64,000 bases of DNA from Leptothermofonsia sp049200465. Its GTDB lineage: Bacteria; Cyanobacteriota; Cyanobacteriia; Leptolyngbyales; Leptolyngbyaceae. A model generated the notes under the pieces. That model worked only from the letters and a program-made list of their open reading frames with translations, did not search any database and was not told where the DNA came from. Location: positions 3,224,001 through 3,288,000 of the forward strand of contig NZ_CP120836.1 of assembly GCF_049200465.1 (NCBI RefSeq). Direction: 5' to 3'. Shown here one piece after another: positions 55,223 through 62,876 of the stretch; within the stretch, counting starts at the first letter, position 1, and every line of letters begins with the position of its first letter. The position numbers and the translations under genes were made by a program.

Positions 55223-55408
55223 TCCCCGATCCACCTGGCATTAGAGCTACAGCGTTTACAAATCGTTTGTGAACCAGGGGGCTGCGCTCCCAGGTAGGGG
55301 TGCAACCCCCCTCACCCCGTTCAAATTTCAAGTAGGATCGCTAGGAAGCCTTTTTCACCATCCAGATAGGATCGCTATAGCAGGATTACTCTACATAGCA
55401 GGATTACT

Positions 55409-56284
55409 CTACAGTGAATTCAATAGCTGTTCAATCATTCGGTTTGCCTGGGACTCGTACCCACTGCCAAACAAGTTGAAGTGGTTGAGGATGTGGTAAA
55501 GGTTGTAGAGATTTTTGCGTTGCTGGTAGCCGGAGTCAAGCGGCCATGCCTGGTTGTAGCCGTGGTAGAACTCCGACGGAAACCCGCCAAATAGTTCTGT
55601 CATCGCAATATCGACTTCGCGATCGCCATAGTAGGTAGCGGGGTCAAAAATGACTGGCTCTCCTGAGCGGCTGATGGCGGCATTACCTGACCAGAGATCC
55701 CCATGCACCAGGGAAGGCTGAGGGTGGTGGTCTGCCAGCAGGTCAGGGATCGCCTTGAGCAAGCGTTCTGCCTGGGGAAAGTGACCACCGCGCCGTTTTG
55801 CCAGACGAAGCTGAAACCCAATTCGATGCTCAACCCAGAACTCCGTCCAGTTCGTTGTCCAGGGATTCATCTGAGGAGTGGAACCGATGGTGTTACTGCG
55901 CTGCCAGCCAAAGCCACTACGGCTGGTTGTTTTATGCATGGCGGCGAGTTGGCGTCCCATCTCTTCCCAGGACTGGCCACTGCTACGTCCCAGATCAATC
56001 CACTCCAGCACCAGATAGCCAGTGGACCCGTCTGTTCCGCAGCAGATAGGAGTTGGCACCCGAATCGTGCGGGTTTTCTGCATATCCTGTAACCCGGCGG
56101 CTTCTGCCTCAAACATGGCAATCTGGCTGGCCTGGTTAAGTTTTATAAAATAGGCGCGATCGCCCTCGGACAGACGGTACCCCTGGTTAATGCAGCCACC
56201 GCCAACCGAGCGGCGATCATCCGGCTCAAAGGGCTTCCCAGTAACCTGGCTGATGTGTGCAGCAATCTGCTCCCACTGAACCAT
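55409..56284 (-). CDS. Fructosamine/ketosamine-3-kinase family protein
   Basis: 291 residues from ATG 56284 (MVQWEQIAAHISQV). The kinase-like fold has GGGCINQGYRL (nucleotide loop region), YFIKLNQ with the ATP Lys, LVLEWIDLG, the catalytic LVHGDLWSGN (Asp and Asn) and the metal Asp in VIFDPATYYGDREVDIAM. Ketosamine-3-kinases phosphorylate glycation adducts on proteins so that they decompose, a repair function. It starts 6 bp after the stop of the MliC-like gene and is the last gene of a possible three-gene unit (M16 protease, MliC-like, FN3K). Confidence 0.9.
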   Translation of the reverse strand: MVQWEQIAAHISQVTGKPFEPDDRRSVGGGCINQGYRLSEGDRAYFIKLNQASQIAMFEAEAAGLQDMQKTRTIRVPTPICCGTDGSTGYLVLEWIDLGRSSGQSWEEMGRQLAAMHKTTSRSGFGWQRSNTIGSTPQMNPWTTNWTEFWVEHRIGFQLRLAKRRGGHFPQAERLLKAIPDLLADHHPQPSLVHGDLWSGNAAISRSGEPVIFDPATYYGDREVDIAMTELFGGFPSEFYHGYNQAWPLDSGYQQRKNLYNLYHILNHFNLFGSGYESQANRMIEQLLNSL

Positions 56285-56289
56285 TGTTC

Positions 56290-56799
56290 TTACCACAACC
56301 CTTCAATCGCCTGCGTCTCGGCCTGCTCTTCCCCAGGCTCCTCTGCCAAACTCCGACCTTCTACCGCCTGGACAGCCATACAGTTTTTGAAAAGTAATTT
56401 ATTGCCAACTTCAACCATCGCCTGGTCCCCCTTTGACCTCAGGGTAACGTTGCCATCACTGTAACGAATGCCCGATCCCGAAACCACCTGCGGCAACACC
56501 AGCACCTTACTGCCGAAGGTGGCCCGCACTGTGTTATTGGTCAGGTAATCGGCTGTGAAGCCTTTGCCCGCTTCACATTTATACCTGACACTATTGATTA
56601 CGGAAGGCTCTGAAGCATCTGGCGAGGGGGGGACAGGCGTTGGTTGGGGAGACGGTTCAGGCGTGTTGGTGGGAGCAGGCTCAGATGTTGGTTGGGGAGA
56701 CGGTTCAGGGGTTGGTTGCTGGGCGATCGCCGCCCAGGAGACCATTGCACCAGTGGTAAGTGCCAGGGTGATCGTCAGGGGGGCTAAAACTTGTTTCAT
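56290..56799 (-). CDS. Exported MliC-like protein (c-type lysozyme inhibitor domain)
   Basis: 169 residues from ATG 56799. A signal peptide (LAPLTITLALTTGAMVSWAAIAQQ) is followed by a proline/threonine-rich spacer with imperfect repeats of TPEPSPQP. The C-terminal ~85 residues match the MliC domain: VRYKCEAGKGFTADYL, VLVLPQVVSGSGIRYSDG, and a closing NCMA (two Cys, likely disulfide). MliC/PliC proteins in other bacteria bind and block c-type lysozyme. In a cyanobacterium it could protect against peptidoglycan hydrolases from grazers or competitors; this is inference. The repeats in the linker are in frame. Confidence 0.75.
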   Translation of the reverse strand: MKQVLAPLTITLALTTGAMVSWAAIAQQPTPEPSPQPTSEPAPTNTPEPSPQPTPVPPSPDASEPSVINSVRYKCEAGKGFTADYLTNNTVRATFGSKVLVLPQVVSGSGIRYSDGNVTLRSKGDQAMVEVGNKLLFKNCMAVQAVEGRSLAEEPGEEQAETQAIEGLW

Positions 56800-56939
56800 A
56801 TCCGGGTTCCTCAAAGACAAATCAGATCGGTTTGCGGCTTTCCAAAGAATGGGGTGATCAGCAACGCTTTCACCGACAAACTGGGAGAGCCTGCTTGCTT
56901 CTGAAATTATCTACGAAGACATTGGATCTGGAGCAATCC

Positions 56940-58259
56940 TTACTGACCAGGGCGAATGACGACCACCCCATAGGCATCTGGAGAAAGATACTGACGGGCG
57001 GCATCTCTCAACTGCTCCGCATGGATTGATTGAATCAAGCTGGGGTAGTTTAGTGCCGAGGACAGATCACCCACCAGGGACTGGTAATAACCATAAAGGC
57101 CGGAGCGATCGCTGGGCGTCTCGTTACCAAAGACAAAATGATTGGCAATTCGCGTGCGCACCCGTGCGATTTCAGATTCGGTAATCAAATCTTCTTGAAT
57201 TGTGCGGATGTGCTGGGCGATCGCCGCTTCCACCGCAGCTACATTTTCTTCAGGTAAATGGACTGAAATGTAAAACACCCCTTGATACTGGTAAGTCATG
57301 TTGCTGGCAGAAATGCTGGAAACCAGCCCCCGCTGTTCTCGCAAATCCTGGATCAGTCGTGAGGTGCGCCCATGCCCCAGGACGGAGGCCAACACATCCA
57401 GCGCATAAGTCTGGTTCAAATCATTCATGCCTGGCACGCGCCAGGTCATCACTAACCTAGCTTGCTGCAAGGTGGGATCGGTTAACTCGCGGCGGATAAT
57501 TTGCTGAAACGGGTCTTCCTGGGTGAAGGAGAGGGGGTATAGAGTAGAGAGTAAAGAAGCAGAAATATCGGTTGTCGGTTGCCGATGGCTGATGGCCTGC
57601 CTAAATCCTGCTTCCACGATCTCGATTAGTTGCTCAACGGGCAAATTTCCCACAGCGACAGCAGTAATCGATTGCGGCTGGTACCAGTGAGCATGAAAGT
57701 CGCGCATCTGTTGGGGGGTCAATTGCTCAATGACTGAGGCAGGCCCCAACACCTGACGGCGGTAAGGAAGACGCTCAAAAGTTATTTCTGTAGCATGCTG
57801 AAAGGTGCGACGGCGTGGGTTATCCTGCGATCTCCGAATCTCTTCCAGCACCACATGGCGTTCACGCTCAAACCCATCATCTGGGATGCTGGCATTCATC
57901 ACCACATCAATCTGCAAAGGAGCCAGTTCGGCAAAATCCCGAGGAGCCGTGGTGATGTAATAGTGAGTATAGTCCTGACTGGTGGCCGCATTGGTGATGG
58001 CTCCCCGTTCTTCTATCCGCCGTTCAAATTCACCACTCTGGAGCTGCTGAGTTCCCTTGAAAATCATGTGTTCCAGAAAATGTGCCATCCCGTTGATATT
58101 ATCCGGTTCAACGGCTGATCCTACACTAAGCCAAATATTGAGACTCACCGCTTCAACCGGAATCTGCTCAGTGATGATGGTTAGTCCGTTAGAGAGGCGA
58201 TGGATAGTTGGTGCATTGAGAGGATGAACATTCGGAAACTTCAGCAGGGTTTGAGTCAT
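56940..58259 (-). CDS. M16-family metallopeptidase (insulinase-like)
   Basis: 439 residues. The inverted zinc motif HxxEH is AHFLEHMIFKGT (residues ~62-73), with the third ligand Glu in the VVLEEIRRSQD segment about 70 residues downstream. Later blocks LGHGRTSRLIQDLREQRGLVSS and FVFGNETPSDRS are normal for the active subunit of the bacterial two-subunit processing-peptidase family. The usual paired inactive subunit gene is not next to it. It has no signal peptide, so it is probably cytosolic. ATG 58259. Transcribed towards the MliC-like gene after a 140-bp gap. Confidence 0.9.
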   Translation of the reverse strand: MTQTLLKFPNVHPLNAPTIHRLSNGLTIITEQIPVEAVSLNIWLSVGSAVEPDNINGMAHFLEHMIFKGTQQLQSGEFERRIEERGAITNAATSQDYTHYYITTAPRDFAELAPLQIDVVMNASIPDDGFERERHVVLEEIRRSQDNPRRRTFQHATEITFERLPYRRQVLGPASVIEQLTPQQMRDFHAHWYQPQSITAVAVGNLPVEQLIEIVEAGFRQAISHRQPTTDISASLLSTLYPLSFTQEDPFQQIIRRELTDPTLQQARLVMTWRVPGMNDLNQTYALDVLASVLGHGRTSRLIQDLREQRGLVSSISASNMTYQYQGVFYISVHLPEENVAAVEAAIAQHIRTIQEDLITESEIARVRTRIANHFVFGNETPSDRSGLYGYYQSLVGDLSSALNYPSLIQSIHAEQLRDAARQYLSPDAYGVVVIRPGQ

Positions 58260-58645
58260 GGAGTGCCCTTGCGATGACAGGATCTTTACCTATCTTAAAC
58301 TGCTAAACCCCGCAATTGCCTATAGTAGTAGCCATAAGACCAGGGTTTCTACCCCTGATTCAGGCGACAGGATGAGGGAGAGGTGATGGGGGATGGAGGG
58401 ATGGGTTTCTGAGTTTTGAGGGGTTTGTCAATTTTTTTTGGAAATCCTGGAAAGGGGGTCGAGGGAGTCAGGGTTTCAAGGGGTGAGAGCACCATATTCT
58501 GAGACATATCCAGCTCTGAGTTTTGAGTTGTCCCCAACACCTTATTTTCCCGCCCCCGCCCCTCCTGCCTCCTGGCTCCTGTCTTCTAGTTTCTCCCCTT
58601 TGCCTTCTGATGCCTGCCCCTTTAACACCTGATACCTGCTCTATT
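58260..58645. other. Spacer of pyrimidine-rich and TTCTGAGTTTTGAG-type repeats
   Basis: No gene. The string TTCTGAGTTTTGAG occurs at about 58408 and 58513 and again at 38357. A short hairpin-like TTTTTTTTGGAAATCC is seen. The 63-residue ORF across 58349-58540 on the minus strand shows no protein-like features. Confidence 0.5.
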
Positions 58646-59731
58646 TTATGGCATCTTTACCCAACTTCCTGTCTTGTTTGATTGGTGGGTCAGGTCCATC
58701 AATAACTGAGAATACAGACCTTCTTGCAGCGAAGGTGCCAGCGATTTGCCCCGGTCGATACCCTGGACCCAGCGATCCACAATTCGGATAAAGGGAGCAA
58801 TTCGCCCATCCTCAAAGGTACGGGGAAATTCTAGATGGGCTGGAATATCAATTTCTGTCAGCGGTTCTCCTTTCTGGCTGCCCCACAGTTTGAATCCGTG
58901 AACATAGTCTTTTTGATTGTTGCTGCCCAGGATTAGGGTACCGCGATCGCCATAGACCTCCACCCAATGCCCCCGCCCCTGGTAAGTTGCCGCACTGATG
59001 CAAATCTGACAGGGGGTTCCATCCGCCAACTCCAGCAAAATCGTACAAACATCATCGGCATCCACTGGCTTCAGTTGTCCACTCTCCGGATCAGGGCGCT
59101 CTGGTACTGAAACATGTAACCGGGCACACAGTTGCTTCACCTCGCCAAATAACCAGGCTACATAGTCAAATGAGTGGGAACCGAGAGCCCCCAGTGCCCC
59201 GCCGCCCTGATCTTTGCGGGCATACCAGTTCCAGGGGCGAGAGGCATCTGCCCGACTGGAGACCAGCCAGTCAATTTTTACCAGCCGCAGGTTTCCGACA
59301 TAGCCTTCTGCCAGCAATTCAGCCAGTCGCAACCAGGTCGGAACACAGCGAAACTCAAAGTTAACAGTCGTCACAAGCCCTTTCGATTCTGCCAGGTCAA
59401 GCAATTCCCTGGCTTCTGAGGCGACCAGAGTGGTCGGCTTTTCTAATAGAAGGTGCTTGCCTGCCTGCAATACTGTTTTTGCCATTGCATAGTGGAGGAA
59501 AGGAGGTGTCGAAATGCTGACACCCTGCACCTCCGGTAGGGCAACGATTTCTTCCACTGTCTGACAGGCATGGGGAATGCTGTGGGCCTGGGCGATCGCC
59601 TGTGCCTTTGCCAGATCCCGATGGTAGACGGCTACAACATGAGTTCGATGATGCACCTGAAACGCAGGGATATGAACTTTTTGACCAAAGCCTGTGCCAA
59701 CAATGGCAACACCAATTGAGGGTTGATTCAT
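58646..59731 (-). CDS. Gfo/Idh/MocA-family oxidoreductase
   Basis: 361 residues. The NAD(P)-binding Rossmann start is IVGTGFGQKVHIPAF, and the substrate-site EKPTT (LLLEKPTTL) is the family catalytic Lys-Pro. The alpha/beta C-terminal domain has NFEFRCVPTWLRL, WLVSSRADASRPWNW, DQGGGALGALGSHSFDYV, in which the last part holds the family His. It probably oxidises a sugar, inositol or dihydrodiol; the substrate is not deducible. The spacer upstream carries a GGGTGGAT tandem repeat. Confidence 0.85.
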   Translation of the reverse strand: MNQPSIGVAIVGTGFGQKVHIPAFQVHHRTHVVAVYHRDLAKAQAIAQAHSIPHACQTVEEIVALPEVQGVSISTPPFLHYAMAKTVLQAGKHLLLEKPTTLVASEARELLDLAESKGLVTTVNFEFRCVPTWLRLAELLAEGYVGNLRLVKIDWLVSSRADASRPWNWYARKDQGGGALGALGSHSFDYVAWLFGEVKQLCARLHVSVPERPDPESGQLKPVDADDVCTILLELADGTPCQICISAATYQGRGHWVEVYGDRGTLILGSNNQKDYVHGFKLWGSQKGEPLTEIDIPAHLEFPRTFEDGRIAPFIRIVDRWVQGIDRGKSLAPSLQEGLYSQLLMDLTHQSNKTGSWVKMP

Positions 59732-59735
59732 TGGA

Positions 59736-59780
59736 GTGGATGGGTGGATGGGTGGATGGATACGTGGATGGGTGGATGGG
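59736..59780. repeat. Octamer tandem repeat (GGGTGGAT)
   Basis: Five to six units of GGGTGGAT with one imperfect interruption (GGATACGTGGAT), starting just upstream of the Gfo/Idh start codon on the opposite strand. Same unit as at 38340, 62802 and 21322. Confidence 0.85.
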
Positions 59781-60008
59781 TAGAGGCGTGTCTTTCTGTC
59801 CAGGGGGTGGGAAGAGTTCAGGATTTGTTTCTAATGATTGGAGTAATGGTTACTCGGCTAAAATATGCTAATTTGAGAATATCTTAATCTACCCAGATCT
59901 CCGATTTCTTGGACGGTATGAGACCAAGGTTGAATGGTTCAGCCCAGAAGTTCGGAGCTCTGGGTTTCATGAATGACGGTATGATGCCTCCAGATCTCCG
60001 ACTTCTTA

Positions 60009-60096
60009 TATAGTTGTCGCCAGGGTGCTCAGGACATTGGCTTTAAAGAGGGGTGGAACCCCTGCACCCCGTCCTAAGCCTGGTGCGAGCGCTATA
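60009..60096. mobile_element. MITE-like element, family A (copy 9, short)
   Basis: 88 bp, starting TATAGTTGTCGCCAGGGTGC and ending GCGAGCGCTATA, lacking part of the usual core (no GCTTCGCC hairpin). It ends 17 bp before the first possible start codon of the CbiG-CobJ gene and must occupy its promoter or leader. Confidence 0.7.
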
Positions 60097-60112
60097 ACTG
60101 ACCAGCCCAGAA

Positions 60113-62161
60113 TTGAATGATTCAGCCAGGAAGTCGGAGAATTGGTTTCAGTCTTTACCCAGAGTTTCTGACTTGATCTTTCAAGATTTTCAGCCAATTG
60201 CGGCGATCGCTACCACCCCCACCGGAGCCAGCCAGCTTCTAAAATTTGCCCAATCTCATGCCATCTCCTTTTGGCTACCCGATTCCCTACTGAATACAAA
60301 CCCCACGCTCAACGCTCAACGCTCAAATTTCAACACCTACACGGGTTCTCTCAAAACTCACCTTGCCACGCTTTGGAGTACCCATCGCAGCTTTGTCTTT
60401 TGCCTGGCAACAGGAGCCGTTGTCCGCTTGATTGCTCCTCTATTGCAAGACAAAGCCTCTGACCCGGCAGTGGTGGTTATTGATGAAACTGGGCGGTTTG
60501 TTATCAGTCTTTGTGGTGGGCACCAGGCAGGGGCGGATCAACTCGCCCGTCTGATTGCCCTCCAGCTTGGGGCAACGCCAGTACTCACCGGAGCCGCTAA
60601 CCGAGCTGCCTTACCGGGAATTGATGTTTTGGGCATTCCCTTTGGCTGGCAGAAAGGAGAAGGCGACTGGACTGGGGTGAGTGCGGCGATCGCTCGCCAT
60701 GCCCCAGTTCAAATCATTCAAGAAGCCGGTTCTACCCTCTGGCAGAAACACCTGCCAGACGGACATCCATTCCAATTTCAGGTAGCAGGCGAACGGCGAA
60801 CGGCGAACGGGAACCAGGAATCGCCGCAGGCAAGAGTCTGGATCACCCCTACTGAGCAGATTCCCCTTCCCTCTTCCTCTGACTCCTCTGGCCGCTTACC
60901 CCTCACCCCTCACCCCTCACCCCTTACCCCTCCCCCTATTCCTGAAGCCTGCTGGCACCCTAGAGTTCTCTGGGTTGGGATCGGCTGCGAACGGGGAACT
61001 TCTAAACCCCTGATTCAACATGCCTTTCAGCAGGTATTTCGATCGCACCGTCTCGCGCAGCAGGCGATCGCGGGCATCGCCACCATTGACCTGAAAGCAG
61101 ATGAGATGGGGCTGGTAGAGTTTTGCCGCGCACACCACTGGCCTTTGCATTGCTTTTCGGCAGAAGCTTTGCGTACTGTCCCTGTGCCCAATCCGTCTGC
61201 GATCGTTGAGACTGAGGTAGGTACCCCCAGTGTTGCCGAAGCTGCTGCCCTCTTGGGGGCAAGTCAGGTGCCTGTTCTGGATACTTCATCGAAGCCGCCA
61301 GCAGCAGTATGCCTCCGAGTGCCCAAAAACATCATTCGACAGGCGGGAGAACCGGGAGCAGTGACCATTGCGGTTGCCCAGGCTCAACAGGAATACACGG
61401 GACGCTGTGGAAAACTCTGGCTGGTTGGCACGGGACCGGGTCAGCTTGACCAGATTACCCCGGCAGCTCAAACGGCGATCGCCCAGGCAGATGCGGTCAT
61501 TGGTTATTCCCTCTACATCGATCTGGTCAAACCCCTGTTGCGTCCGGGGCAAATTGTGGAAGCTCTGTCCATCAACCAGGAGCGGCAGCGAGCGGAACGG
61601 GCGATCGCCCTCGCCCACTGGGGGTTAACAGTTGCAGTCATTTCCTCTGGCGACTGCGGCATCTATGGCATGGCCGGACTGGTGCTGGAACAGTTACACA
61701 CCCAGGGTTGGGATGGCCACACCCCAGAGGTGCAGGTCTTTCCTGGAATTACTGCTCTGCAAGCTGCGGCCGCACGGGTGGGAGCACCACTGATGCACGA
61801 CTTCTGTGCCATCAGTCTCAGTGACCTGCTCACCCCCTGGGATGTAATTGAAAAGCGTCTGATTGCTGCTGCTCAGGCCGATTTTGTAGTTGCCCTGTAC
61901 AATCCCAAATCCCAGACCCGCACTCATCAGATCGAGACTGCCCAGCAAGTTTTCTTGAAGTACCGGGATCGGGAAACGCCTGTTGCGATCGTCCGTTCTG
62001 CCTACCGACCAGATGAACAGGTAACCATCACTACCCTGGCAGAATTTCTCCAATGTCCTGTTGATATGCTGACCCTGGTTCTAATTGGCAATCAGAGCAG
62101 CCGCACTCACAATCGTTGGATGATTACTCCCCGCGGTTACCTGGGTTTTGATGCAGAATAA
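60113..62161 (+). CDS. cobJ: CbiG-CobJ fusion: cobalt-precorrin-5A hydrolase / precorrin-3B C17-methyltransferase
   Basis: 682 residues joining two corrin-ring enzymes of the cobalamin pathway. CbiG part (about 20-430): FVFCLATGAVVRLIAPLL, SLCGGHQAGADQLAR, LTGAANRA, and the C-terminal subdomain WVGIGCERGTS. CobJ part (about 435-682): WLVGTGPGQLDQITP, the SAM pocket GYSLYIDLV, VISSGDCGIYGMA and DFVVALYNPKS. This fusion is common in cyanobacteria. No ATG precedes the CbiG homology in frame; TTG 60113 or TTG 60172 are candidates, so the start is uncertain. Three 7-mer tandem triplicates are built into the coding sequence (60306-60326, 60790-60810, 60899-60919). Confidence 0.9.
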   Translation: MNDSARKSENWFQSLPRVSDLIFQDFQPIAAIATTPTGASQLLKFAQSHAISFWLPDSLLNTNPTLNAQRSNFNTYTGSLKTHLATLWSTHRSFVFCLATGAVVRLIAPLLQDKASDPAVVVIDETGRFVISLCGGHQAGADQLARLIALQLGATPVLTGAANRAALPGIDVLGIPFGWQKGEGDWTGVSAAIARHAPVQIIQEAGSTLWQKHLPDGHPFQFQVAGERRTANGNQESPQARVWITPTEQIPLPSSSDSSGRLPLTPHPSPLTPPPIPEACWHPRVLWVGIGCERGTSKPLIQHAFQQVFRSHRLAQQAIAGIATIDLKADEMGLVEFCRAHHWPLHCFSAEALRTVPVPNPSAIVETEVGTPSVAEAAALLGASQVPVLDTSSKPPAAVCLRVPKNIIRQAGEPGAVTIAVAQAQQEYTGRCGKLWLVGTGPGQLDQITPAAQTAIAQADAVIGYSLYIDLVKPLLRPGQIVEALSINQERQRAERAIALAHWGLTVAVISSGDCGIYGMAGLVLEQLHTQGWDGHTPEVQVFPGITALQAAAARVGAPLMHDFCAISLSDLLTPWDVIEKRLIAAAQADFVVALYNPKSQTRTHQIETAQQVFLKYRDRETPVAIVRSAYRPDEQVTITTLAEFLQCPVDMLTLVLIGNQSSRTHNRWMITPRGYLGFDAE

Positions 62162-62206
62162 TCACTTCTCATTACACTGGAAAGGGTAAGCATTCTGGCA
62201 ACGCTT

Positions 62207-62770
62207 ATGACCACTCCCCCATCTGCATCTAAACTTCAAGCCCTAAAGGGAAATTTGAAACACCTATTACTTATAGGGCTTGCCCTGCTATTTCTGATGG
62301 TTCCATTGCCTGCTCTGGCTCAATCACCAGCTGGGTTGCCCTATACCAAACAGTACGCGCCGCCTTTGTCGTATAGCAATGCAGATCTGTCAGGGAAGGA
62401 TTTCTCTGGTCAAATCTTAGAGGTTGCAGAGTTTGCCAATGCTAACCTGTATCAGGCAAATTTTGCCAATGCCGATCTACGGGGAGCTGTCTTCAGTGCT
62501 TCAACCATGACAGAAACCAATTTGCACGGAGCCGACTTAGCCCAGTCCATGCTGGATCAAATTCCCTTCATTCGCGTTGACCTGAGCGATGCGATTTTAG
62601 AGGATGCCATTCTACTGCGATCAACTTTTGAAGATGTCAATATTACAGGGGCCGACTTCACCAATGCTCTGTTAGACGGTGCTCAAGTCAGACAGTTATG
62701 CGCGATCGCAGACGGAACTAACCCAAAAACAGGGGTAGAAACGAAAGAGTCTTTGGGCTGCCAGGAGTGA
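62207..62770 (+). CDS. Exported pentapeptide-repeat protein
   Basis: 187 residues with a signal peptide (about residues 18-40: HLLLIGLALLFLMVPLPALAQ), so it goes to the thylakoid lumen or periplasm. The mature protein is a right-handed beta-helix of A(D/N)Lxx pentapeptide repeats (ANLYQANFANADLRGAVF, ADLAQSMLD, ADFTNALLDGA). A C-terminal pair of Cys (QLCAI, LGCQE) probably forms a disulfide. Lumenal pentapeptide proteins are known in cyanobacteria and plastids, function mostly unclear. ATG 62207. Confidence 0.85.
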   Translation: MTTPPSASKLQALKGNLKHLLLIGLALLFLMVPLPALAQSPAGLPYTKQYAPPLSYSNADLSGKDFSGQILEVAEFANANLYQANFANADLRGAVFSASTMTETNLHGADLAQSMLDQIPFIRVDLSDAILEDAILLRSTFEDVNITGADFTNALLDGAQVRQLCAIADGTNPKTGVETKESLGCQE

Positions 62771-62801
62771 GGGTAAGGTTGTTGGTTGTTAGTGAGGGAT
62801 A

Positions 62802-62824
62802 GATGGGTGGATGGGTGGATGGGG
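62802..62824. repeat. Octamer tandem repeat (GGGTGGAT)
   Basis: Nearly three units of GGGTGGAT, following GTTGTTGGTTGTTAGT. This composite string, T-rich part plus octamer, also occurs (inverted) at 40707-40795. Confidence 0.8.
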
Positions 62825-62876
62825 CAGTGCCTACATGCTGAATTTGAATTTTTCCGGGGATAGGTGAGTAATTGAG

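Noticed and set aside
59736..59780. Repeats considered as a CRISPR array
   Set aside because: Units are 8 bases with no unique spacers of 30-40 bases between them, and no cas gene is present in the window.
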